Assembly (NCBI GenBank): GCA_946007445.1
Contig: CAMGAL010000172.1
Coordinates: 1-5,138, forward strand
Origin: an uncultured Mediterranea sp.
GTDB taxonomy: Bacteria > Bacteroidota > Bacteroidia > Bacteroidales > Bacteroidaceae
Direction: 5' to 3'
DNA length: 5,138 nt
Within the stretch, counting starts at the first letter, position 1, and every line of letters starts with the position of its first letter. A program made the position numbers and the translations under genes. Below are positions 1-5,138 of the stretch, one piece after another. The notes under the pieces were generated by a model. It saw nothing but the letters and a program-made list of their open reading frames with translations. It made no database searches and was not told the origin of the DNA.

Positions 1-477
1 CCCTACCAGGGGGGAGGCGAAATGATTCAGTCCGTCTCCTTCGAGCGCACCACCTTCAACGAGCTCCCCTTCAAGTTCGAAGCCGGCACCCCCGACTATG
101 TAGGCACCACCGGACTGGCCCGCGCCCTCGACTACGTGTCGGCCATCGGCATGGAGCAGATTGCCGCCCACGAAGCCGACCTCACCCGTTATGCCACGGA
201 GCGCCTGCAGCAGATACCCGGTATGCGCATCTTCGGCCAGGCGGCGGACAAGGGGAGCGTCATCTCCTTCCTTGTGGGCAACATCCATCCGCTCGACCTC
301 GGCACTCTGCTCGACCGTCTGGGCATCGCCGTACGCACCGGCCACCACTGCGCCGAGCCTCTGATGCGCCGCCTGGGCATCGAAGGCACCGTCCGTGCCT
401 CGTTTGCCCTCTACAATACCCGACAGGAGGTTGACGCCTTGGTGGAAGGTATCGAGAGAGTGAGAAAAATGTTCTGA
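1..477 (+). CDS. sufS: Cysteine desulfurase SufS, C-terminal part (5' end outside window)
   Basis: SufS is a PLP-dependent class V aminotransferase-fold enzyme. It removes sulfur from L-cysteine, giving alanine and an enzyme persulfide, for Fe-S cluster assembly by the cytosolic Suf system. The frame is open from base 1, and the ATG at 22 is internal: the codons before it read PYQGGGE, part of the conserved PYQGGGEMI block, followed by VSFERTTFNELPFKFEAGTP. About 158 codons of a family usually near 400 are present, so the PLP-binding lysine lies upstream of the window. The persulfide-forming cysteine is in RTGHHCAEPLM (codon 349-351). An arginine exactly 15 residues later in VRASFALYNT (codon 394-396) matches the spacing of E. 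coli SufS Cys364 and Arg379. The HHCA context and the lack of a long insertion before the cysteine favour SufS over IscS. The TGA stop at 475-477 is 1 nt from the next start. Other suf genes probably lie upstream, but this is inferred. Confidence 0.95.
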   Translation, partial: PYQGGGEMIQSVSFERTTFNELPFKFEAGTPDYVGTTGLARALDYVSAIGMEQIAAHEADLTRYATERLQQIPGMRIFGQAADKGSVISFLVGNIHPLDLGTLLDRLGIAVRTGHHCAEPLMRRLGIEGTVRASFALYNTRQEVDALVEGIERVRKMF

Positions 478-478
478 T

Positions 479-1744
479 ATGCGTGTCCTATTAGTCAATA
501 CCTCCGAACGGATAGGCGGGGCAGCTGTTGCAGCCAGCCGGCTGATGCAGGCCCTCAACCGCCACGGCGTGAAGGCCAAGCTGCTGGTGCGCGACAAGCA
601 GACCGACAGCCTCAGCGTTGTGCCCCTGCCCCGCAGCTGGAGGTTGCGCTGGCACTTCCTGTGGGAGCGGATGGTCATCTGGGTGAACCGCCGCCTGCAG
701 CGTCAAGGCTTGTTTGAGGTCGATATCGCCAATGCCGGCACCGACATCACCACCCTGCCTGAGTTTCGTGAGGCCGACATCATCCACCTGCACTGGATCA
801 ACCAGGGAATGCTCTCAATAGGCGACATCCGGCGCATCCTCGCCTCCGGCAAACCGGTGGTATGGACGATGCACGACATGTGGCCCTGCACAGCCATCTG
901 TCACCACGCCCGTCAGTGCGAACACTACCATACCGAGTGCCACGACTGCCCCTACTTAGGCCGGGGAGCCGGACGGCACGACCTATCCACCCGCCTCTTC
1001 CGCCGCAAGCGCCAACTGCTGCAAGGACGTAGGGTGCACTTCGTGGCCTGCAGCCGCTGGCTGCAGCAACAAGCCTCGCTGAGCGCCCTGCTGCAGGGAC
1101 AGCCCCTCAGCGTCATCCCCAACCCCCTCGACACCCACCTCTTCGCTCCCGGCCCGAAGGCTGAGGCACGCACACGGCTCTCCCTGCCTCACGACCGCCG
1201 CCTGCTGCTCTTCGGCAGCGTGAAGACCACCGACCCCCGCAAAGGCGTGGACTACCTCGTCGAGGCGTGCCGCCTCCTGGCGCGTGACTACCCCGAGTGG
1301 AGCCAATGTCTGGGAATCGTGGTCGCAGGAAGCCATTCCGAGGCGCTGCAGGGACTTTTCCCCTTCCCGGTATATCCACTCCCCTTTACCACCTCCGAGG
1401 CCCGTATGGCCGACATATATCGCGCAGCAGACCTCTTTGTCACCCCTTCCTTAGAGGAGAACCTGCCCAACACCCTCATGGAGTCCATGGCTTGCGGCAC
1501 CCCCTGCGTAGGTTTCCACGTAGGAGGTATCCCCGAGATGATTGACCACGAGGCGAACGGCTATGTGGCCCGCTATCGCGATGCGGCCGATCTGGCTGCC
1601 GGCATCTACCGCGTGCTCACCCACCCCGACTACGAGGGCCTCTGCACCCGGGCCGTACACAAGGCCGTGAGCCACTACTCCGAAGATGTGGTGGCCCGTC
1701 GCTTCATCGAGCTCTACCAGTCTGTCTCCCACTCCTCCTGCTAA
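479..1744 (+). CDS. GT4-type glycosyltransferase (glycosyltransferase group 1) with Cys-rich insert
   Basis: This is a probable retaining GT-B fold enzyme of 421 aa that moves a sugar from a nucleotide sugar to a glycan or lipid acceptor at the cytoplasmic face of the inner membrane. Donor and acceptor cannot be read from the sequence. The N-terminus MRVLLVNTSERIGGAA is a typical first Rossmann strand and glycine loop, which supports the ATG at 479. Residues 131-136 read MHDMWP. Five cysteines follow at 137, 141, 147, 154 and 157, a cluster found in one GT4 subgroup. VIPNPLD marks the start of the C-terminal nucleotide-binding domain. PSLEENLPNTLMES (E327 and E335) is the EX7E donor-site motif, followed by ACGTP and GGIPEMI. 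No transmembrane segment is evident, so membrane contact would be peripheral. The gene starts 1 nt after sufS and ends 12 nt before the next transferase. The family call is firm, the specificity unknown. Confidence 0.9.
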   Translation: MRVLLVNTSERIGGAAVAASRLMQALNRHGVKAKLLVRDKQTDSLSVVPLPRSWRLRWHFLWERMVIWVNRRLQRQGLFEVDIANAGTDITTLPEFREADIIHLHWINQGMLSIGDIRRILASGKPVVWTMHDMWPCTAICHHARQCEHYHTECHDCPYLGRGAGRHDLSTRLFRRKRQLLQGRRVHFVACSRWLQQQASLSALLQGQPLSVIPNPLDTHLFAPGPKAEARTRLSLPHDRRLLLFGSVKTTDPRKGVDYLVEACRLLARDYPEWSQCLGIVVAGSHSEALQGLFPFPVYPLPFTTSEARMADIYRAADLFVTPSLEENLPNTLMESMACGTPCVGFHVGGIPEMIDHEANGYVARYRDAADLAAGIYRVLTHPDYEGLCTRAVHKAVSHYSEDVVARRFIELYQSVSHSSC

Positions 1745-1756
1745 TCCTGCCTGCCC

Positions 1757-2503
1757 ATGCACGAACATCTCACCCCGCTATTCAGCATCATCACCGTGTG
1801 CCGCAACGCTGAGGCCACCATCGAAGATACCATCCAGAGTGTCATCACGCAGACCTACCACCGGGTGGAGTACATCGTCATCGACGGAGCCTCCACCGAC
1901 CGCACCCTGCAGATTATAGAGCGCTATGCCCATCGCATCAGCTGCCTGGTCAGCGAGCCGGACAGCGGCCTCTACGATGCCATGAACAAGGGGCTGCGCC
2001 TTGCCACGGGCGACTACGTCTGCTTCCTCAACGCCGGCGACTCTCTCCACGAAGACGATACCCTCCAGCTCATGGTGCGCTCGTTGGCAGGACTCCATGA
2101 ATTGCCCGACGTCATCTACGGCCAGACGGCTCTGGTCGATGCCGAAGGCCACTTCCTGCGTATGCGCCGCCTGCAGGCTCCCCAACGACTCAGTTGGCGC
2201 AGCTTCCGCTGGGGGATGCTGGTGTGCCACCAGTCGTTCTACGCCCGCCGCACGCTGGCTCCCGCCTACGACCTGCGCTACCGCTACTCCTCCGACTTCG
2301 ACTGGTGCATCCGCGTCATGCGTCAGGCCCGTACCCTTCACTACACCGACTTGACACTGACTGACTACCTCTCCGAGGGACTTACCACAGCCCACCAGAA
2401 GGCCTCCCTGCGCGAGCGGTTCCGCATCATGCGCCACCACTACGGCTTGCTCTCCACCCTCCTCTGCCACGCCTGGTTCCTGTTGCGGGCCGTGCTGAAA
2501 TAA
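1757..2503 (+). CDS. GT2-type glycosyltransferase (WcaA-like, GT-A fold)
   Basis: This is a probable inverting GT-A enzyme of 248 aa that adds one sugar to a growing surface glycan. The nucleotide-binding half is clear: FSIITVCRNAEATIEDTI (residues 9-26), VEYIVIDGASTDRT with D43 and D48, and the subgroup signature EPDSGLYDAMNKG (67-79). Next comes GDYVCFLNAGD (85-95). Its NAGD takes the place of the usual DxD, with D95 the likely metal ligand. In the acceptor half, VCHQSFYAR (156-164) and YSSDFDW (177-183) are conserved features, and an acid in the latter could be the catalytic base. The last 17 residues are hydrophobic with basic ends (LLCHAWFLLRAVLK), which may hold the enzyme to the membrane. 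The length is usual for the group. The ATG at 1757 places the first beta strand about 10 residues in, as expected. The stop overlaps the next start by one base. Donor and acceptor are unknown. Confidence 0.9.
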   Translation: MHEHLTPLFSIITVCRNAEATIEDTIQSVITQTYHRVEYIVIDGASTDRTLQIIERYAHRISCLVSEPDSGLYDAMNKGLRLATGDYVCFLNAGDSLHEDDTLQLMVRSLAGLHELPDVIYGQTALVDAEGHFLRMRRLQAPQRLSWRSFRWGMLVCHQSFYARRTLAPAYDLRYRYSSDFDWCIRVMRQARTLHYTDLTLTDYLSEGLTTAHQKASLRERFRIMRHHYGLLSTLLCHAWFLLRAVLK

Positions 2504-4485
2504 TGAACAATCAAAAACCCCATCTATCCATGAAAACTACACTTTGGCTTCTCCTCACATTTCTTGGCATACTGGCAGCCTGTCGGCACACATCGCCCAG
2601 CAAGCCGGACTATGCCAATCGGCATCAGCTGGACAGTACCATCACCTACTGCAACAAGATAGACACGCTGAAGCAGATGCTGCCCCGATTCCGCGAGCAG
2701 CACGACCGCCGCAGCGAGATGTTGACCCTCTCCACGCTGGGCAAAAGGCACCGCGAGGCTTCGCTATTTGAGGAAGCTATCAACTACCATCAGGCCGCCC
2801 TCTATCTGGCCGAAGAGCTGCAGGACACGGTGGAGATCATCAACATCCTCAACCAGCAAGGCACCAACTATCGCCGCATAGGCAACCTGGACGAAGCTTC
2901 GGAATGTCTCTACCGCGCCCTCTCGTGTTACGAAACATTCAGTGGCAAGGAGGAACGGAAAGTGCGTAAGTTCATGGTGTCGGTGCTCAACGGCATCGGC
3001 AACGTACAGAAGGAGCTGAACAACCGCGAAGATGCCATGGACTTCTTCCGCCGCGCCCTCAAGGCCGAAACTGAGATGGGAAATACCCTGGGACAGGCCA
3101 TCAACTATGCCAACATTGGCAGCATCATGCGGGAGATGAACGAAACAGACTCTGCAAAGATCTACTACAGCCTCTCGCTGGAGGCCAACCAGCGTGTGCG
3201 CTCCAAGGTGGGTATCGCCCTGTGCTACATCAGCTTCGGCGAACTCTACCACCAGGAGGGCAACTTGACACGCGCCTTGAAGGAGTACAAGGCCGCCTAC
3301 GACCTGCTACTGACCGACAAAGACCGTTGGCACTGGTTCATCAGCTGCACATCGATGGCCAACATCTACCTGCAATTGAGAAACCTGGCCGAAGCCTCCC
3401 GCTACATCGACGAGGCTATGCGCGAGGCAGAGCGGATGAAGTCACTGCGCAGCCTGCGCGATGCCTACGAGCTGAAGTCCCTCTATGAGGAGCAACGGGG
3501 CCGCTATGCCGAGGCCCAGCAATACTACAAGCTGGCTGTGGCCTATCAAGACAGTGTGACCAACGAGAAGAACCTGAACCACATGCAGAACCTGCGAGTC
3601 AACTTCGAGCGCGAGAAGTCACGCCAAGCAACCCTGTTGATGCGTACCGAGCAGGAGAACCAGCAGCAGTTCTACTTCATTATCATCCTCAGCTTGGTCA
3701 TGGCCGTTGTGCTGGCACTCACAGGCTTCCTGCTGATACACCTGCGCTCGCGCCGCCGGCACATCAGCGAGCTGCGTCAGAAGAACGAAGAGCTGGTCGC
3801 CATGCACCAGCGACTGGAGCGGGCAGAGACGGTCAAGACCCTCTTCATACAGAACATCACCCACGAACTGCGCACCCCGCTGAACGCCATCTCCGGCTTC
3901 GCCCAGACACTGACCATCGAGGGCTTGTCGCTGGAGGACCGCAAGCTGTGCTCCACCCACATCGAGAAGAATACCCGCCTGCTGACCAAGCTGGTGGGCG
4001 ACATCCTCGACCTCAGCTCGATGGAAACAGGACAGTTGAACCTTCATACTGGCCCCGTAGTGGCACAAGAACTGATTCGCAGTGTGACACTGCATCTGCA
4101 AGGCCAGGTACACGAAGGGGTGGAACTGCGCCTCGACCTACCCCACACACCCATCACCCTGCAGAGCGACACACAGCGCCTCTCGCAGATACTATCCAAC
4201 CTGCTCTCGAATGCCTGCAAGAACACCACCGAGGGGCACATCACCCTGAAACTTGCGAAAGACGACGAGTGGGTACGCTTCTCCGTCACCGACACCGGTT
4301 GCGGTGTTCCCGCCGACAAGGCCGAGCTCATCTTCGAGCGCTTTGCCAAAGTCGATCATTTCAAGCAGGGTGCCGGCTTGGGACTGAGCATCTGCCGCTT
4401 CCTCTCCGAGGCCATGGGCGGGAGGCTCTATCTGGACACCGCCTACGTGGGCGGCGCCCGCTTCGTGCTCGAACTGCCCCACTGA
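2503..4485 (+). CDS. TPR-domain sensor histidine kinase with predicted lipoprotein signal
   Basis: This is a two-component sensor kinase of 660 aa. Residues 10-27 (Met10-Lys11, a leucine-rich core, then LAAC) form a lipoprotein signal with the acceptor at Cys27. About seven TPR-like helix pairs follow at roughly 73-106, 113-146, 160-193, 200-233, 240-273, 281-313 and 320-353, in the presumed periplasm. A transmembrane helix spans about 390-412 and is followed by RSRRR and a charged helical linker. The HisKA domain carries HELRTPLN with phospho-acceptor His454 and an ExxT phosphatase-type motif (E455, T458). The HATPase domain has an N box (N566, N570), G1 box DTGCGVP (597-603), F box IFERF (610-614) and G2 box GAGLGLS (623-629). 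All catalytic motifs are intact. There is no receiver or DNA-binding domain, so it is a classical kinase needing a separate response regulator, and none is visible here. The start at 2503 overlaps the previous stop (TAATG). Met10 (2530) is an alternative that gives a more compact signal peptide. The TPR ligand is unknown. Confidence 0.93.
   Translation: MNNQKPHLSMKTTLWLLLTFLGILAACRHTSPSKPDYANRHQLDSTITYCNKIDTLKQMLPRFREQHDRRSEMLTLSTLGKRHREASLFEEAINYHQAALYLAEELQDTVEIINILNQQGTNYRRIGNLDEASECLYRALSCYETFSGKEERKVRKFMVSVLNGIGNVQKELNNREDAMDFFRRALKAETEMGNTLGQAINYANIGSIMREMNETDSAKIYYSLSLEANQRVRSKVGIALCYISFGELYHQEGNLTRALKEYKAAYDLLLTDKDRWHWFISCTSMANIYLQLRNLAEASRYIDEAMREAERMKSLRSLRDAYELKSLYEEQRGRYAEAQQYYKLAVAYQDSVTNEKNLNHMQNLRVNFEREKSRQATLLMRTEQENQQQFYFIIILSLVMAVVLALTGFLLIHLRSRRRHISELRQKNEELVAMHQRLERAETVKTLFIQNITHELRTPLNAISGFAQTLTIEGLSLEDRKLCSTHIEKNTRLLTKLVGDILDLSSMETGQLNLHTGPVVAQELIRSVTLHLQGQVHEGVELRLDLPHTPITLQSDTQRLSQILSNLLSNACKNTTEGHITLKLAKDDEWVRFSVTDTGCGVPADKAELIFERFAKVDHFKQGAGLGLSICRFLSEAMGGRLYLDTAYVGGARFVLELPH
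2530..2583 (+). other. Lipoprotein signal peptide and lipobox of the sensor kinase
   Basis: The segment encodes MKTTLWLLLTFLGILAAC. It has a single lysine, then a hydrophobic core, then the lipobox L-A-A-C with the cysteine codon at 2581-2583. It would be processed by signal peptidase II if functional. The residues after the cysteine (RHTSPSKPD) lack the acidic run associated with surface export of Bacteroidota lipoproteins, so I infer that the protein stays on the periplasmic side. The signal could also act as an uncleaved anchor. Confidence 0.7.
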
Positions 4486-4500
4486 TTGATGGCTCCGACT

Positions 4501-4606
4501 ATGCAGCCGCCTCCTCAGTGGCGTGCTCCTGCTCTTGTGCTTTGACTCCTGCGACAACGACTGCCGGCAGAGTGCCACCTTGCCCAGCAAACAGTTGATT
4601 CTATAG
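4501..4606 (+). pseudogene. Possible remnant of a small lipoprotein gene (one-base frame disruption)
   Basis: From the ATG at 4501, as written, the frame gives a meaningless short peptide that stops at 4543-4545. If one base is dropped near the start (for example A4505), the reading becomes MRRLLSGVLLLLCFDSCDND, then CRQSATLPSKQLIL and a TAG at 4604-4606. That is 34 residues with basic residues, a hydrophobic core, a lipobox-like FDSC and a second cysteine. Aspartate just before the SC is unusual for a lipobox. The stretch stays GC-rich like the genes before it, and the sequence turns AT-rich only afterwards. The ATG is 15 nt after the kinase stop, a normal operon spacing. It could be a decayed gene, a sequencing error in a real one, or chance. 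I do not recognise a family. Confidence 0.3.
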
Positions 4607-4632
4607 AAAAATCCTTATGAATGGAAGCCTAT

Positions 4633-4655
4633 ACAGGGGGGCTCTGCCTCCCTGT
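4633..4655 (+). terminator. GC-rich hairpin, possible transcription terminator of the operon
   Basis: The arms ACAGGGGGG (4633-4641) and CCTCCCTGT (4647-4655) pair over 9 bp with a single G-U wobble, enclosing the 5-nt loop CTCTG. It lies about 150 nt after the kinase stop, where coding-like sequence ends. What follows is C/T-rich and not a run of T, so it is not a canonical intrinsic terminator. It could instead protect the 3' end of the mRNA. Confidence 0.4.
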
Positions 4656-4693
4656 CCGCTCCCTCCTTCCCTCGCTCTTCCTCCGCTTTGTCC
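4636..4693 (+). other. A-free tract, pyrimidine-rich from 4647
   Basis: No adenine occurs from 4636 to 4693. From 4647 to 4689, 39 of 43 bases are C or T and the other four are G. The + strand is therefore strongly pyrimidine-rich and the - strand purine-rich. A transcript would be poorly structured beyond the hairpin at its left end. No gene explains the bias. Two short frames that cross it look like translations of simple sequence. Confidence 0.6.
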
Positions 4694-4739
4694 ATGCTCT
4701 GTATTGTATGTTCGTATTACTATGCAAAAAGCCTTTAAG

Positions 4740-4794
4740 TGGAGTCACACTGGAGTCATACTGGAATCACACTGGAGTCAGAGTGGAGTCATGG
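4740..4794 (+). repeat. Five tandem 11-bp direct repeats, core TGGARTCA
   Basis: The units start at 4740, 4751, 4762, 4773 and 4784. They read TGGAGTCACAC, TGGAGTCATAC, TGGAATCACAC, TGGAGTCAGAG and TGGAGTCATGG. The first eight bases match in all units except one A for G in the third, and the last three bases vary. Because 11 is not a multiple of 3, the conservation is at the DNA or RNA level and not in a protein. The period is close to one helical turn, so the cores would lie on the same face of the DNA. The first and last units are both preceded by AG. The array lies in a gene-free region after the operon. Its function is unknown. Confidence 0.9.
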
Positions 4795-4825
4795 CTTCCT
4801 CATTTTTGACACAAAGCGAGTGTGC

Positions 4826-4849
4826 GAAATTTTCAAGTCGTTGAAATTC
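4826..4849 (+). repeat. Small AT-rich inverted repeat
   Basis: TTTCAA (4831-4836) and TTGAAA (4841-4846) are perfect inverted arms around the 4-nt loop GTCG. Adding GAA on the left and TTC on the right extends the stem, with an extra AT left bulged in the left arm. A weak hairpin or a protein-binding dyad is possible. No T run follows, so a terminator is unlikely. Confidence 0.35.
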
Positions 4850-4889
4850 AATAGATTGGAAAATCAAGCTGACTACAAAATTCGAGTAT

Positions 4890-4919
4890 TTTGACAAACC
4901 CGGGGATTTGTTATGTTGG
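4890..4919 (+). promoter_or_regulatory. Weak candidate Bacteroidota-type promoter
   Basis: TTTG at 4890-4893 fits the -33 element of the Bacteroides primary sigma factor. TATGTTGG at 4912-4919 matches its -7 element TAnnTTTG at all but one fixed position. The 18-nt gap is slightly shorter than usual. Transcription would run rightward from about 4926 into DNA without an ORF, as a long leader of a gene beyond the window or as a non-coding RNA. In AT-rich DNA such near matches arise by chance. Confidence 0.2.
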
Positions 4920-5099
4920 ATTATTTCGCTGTTGTATAGAGGCGTTTTGTGGGCAGATAAGGAGGCTTGATAAAGAGGGGGAAGAGGCTTCTCCAATAGA
5001 TTTAGGGGATTCTGATTTATTTACATAAGGATGCTGCAGGTTGAAGGTGTCTTCTCTACGGACTCTACCCTTAGGCTACCCAATGACATGACACAGATT

Positions 5100-5135
5100 T
5101 ACTTCACACGTAATTAACAATTAAAACGTGTAGTA
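5100..5135 (+). repeat. Bulged inverted repeat at the right edge
   Basis: ACACGT (5106-5111) and ACGTGT (5126-5131) are perfect inverted arms around a 14-nt spacer made almost only of A and T. The match extends outward as TACT (5100-5103) and AGTA (5132-5135), with TC bulged in the left arm, giving 10 bp in total. It could be an operator upstream of the next gene or a hairpin in its leader. There is no T tract to suggest a terminator. Confidence 0.5.
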
Positions 5136-5138
5136 TTA

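Larger units (their letters stand above)
4795..5138. other. AT-rich intergenic region without a recognisable gene
   Basis: I find no protein with family motifs and no tRNA or rRNA in this stretch. One sampled line (4861-4920) is about 37% GC, against 53-70% in sampled coding lines. Besides the hairpin, promoter candidate and terminal inverted repeat listed separately, there are two short direct repeats: GAGGCTT at 4962-4968 and 4984-4990, and CTACCC at 5065-5070 and 5076-5081, the latter again spaced by 11 bp. A regulatory leader for a gene to the right of the window is the simplest reading. Confidence 0.6.

Noticed and set aside
1778..2470. 230-aa open frame on the - strand opposite the GT2 gene
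   Set aside because: It is a shadow of a GC-rich gene with strong codon bias. The protein shows no family motifs, while the + strand frame has a full set of GT2 motifs.
3619..4113. 164-aa open frame on the - strand opposite the kinase core
   Set aside because: The + strand encodes the transmembrane helix and HisKA motifs. The antisense product has no recognisable domain.
4489..4545. 18-codon frame starting at ATG 4489
   Set aside because: The peptide is Pro/Ala-rich without features and is the off-frame reading of the possible lipoprotein remnant.
4561..4570. Perfect 10-bp palindrome CTGCCGGCAG
   Set aside because: It is too short for a loop and lies inside coding-like sequence, so chance is sufficient.
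3948..4598. 216-aa + strand frame overlapping the kinase C-terminus
   Set aside because: It is rich in Arg, Pro, His and Thr as expected from an off-frame reading of GC-rich DNA. The kinase motifs lie in the other frame to its end at 4485.
4740..4794. CRISPR array
   Set aside because: Units are 11 bp head to tail with no unique spacers, and no cas genes are present.
4740..4794. Iteron-type replication origin
   Set aside because: There is no rep gene and no other origin element nearby. Short phased repeats alone do not support an origin.
4617..4844. Two short + strand frames across the pyrimidine tract and the 11-bp repeats
   Set aside because: They translate simple sequence and an 11-bp repeat that shifts frame with each unit. 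There is no coding signature.
4778..4996. 72-aa - strand frame in the AT-rich intergenic region
   Set aside because: It starts at TTG, overlaps the repeat array at its end and shows no motif or coding-like composition.

Overview
The window looks like chromosomal DNA from a relatively GC-rich member of the Bacteroidota, probably Bacteroidales. I base this on the SufS sequence, on a TPR-sensor histidine kinase of a kind common in that phylum, on the lack of clear Shine-Dalgarno sequences before the starts, and on very short or overlapping gene junctions. Sampled coding lines are about 53-70% GC. The right-hand intergenic DNA is much more AT-rich (about 37% GC in one sampled line). I cannot name a genus.

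Four genes on the + strand fill positions 1-4485 with almost no space between them: the C-terminal part of a SufS cysteine desulfurase (1-477, cut by the window edge), a GT4-type glycosyltransferase (479-1744), a GT2-type glycosyltransferase (1757-2503) and a TPR-domain sensor histidine kinase (2503-4485). The junctions are 1 nt, 12 nt and a 1-nt overlap (TAATG), so the genes are probably co-transcribed. SufS supplies sulfur for Fe-S cluster assembly. The two transferases probably add sugars to a surface glycan or glycolipid. The kinase probably senses through a periplasmic TPR domain and signals through a conserved HisKA/HATPase core. No response regulator is present, so its partner lies elsewhere.

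Just after the kinase (4501-4606) is a coding-like stretch that would read as a small lipoprotein N-terminus if one base were removed. It may be a decayed gene or a sequencing error.

From about 4607 to 5138 I find no convincing gene. In order this stretch holds: a strong GC-rich hairpin that runs into an A-free pyrimidine-rich tract (4633-4693); five tandem 11-bp repeats with a GGAGTCA core (4740-4794); a small AT-rich hairpin (4826-4849); a weak Bacteroidota-type promoter candidate (4890-4919); and a bulged inverted repeat at the right edge (5100-5135). The most useful targets for follow-up are the 11-bp array, the possible lipoprotein remnant and the predicted lipid-anchored kinase. I do not see a clearly new biological system.
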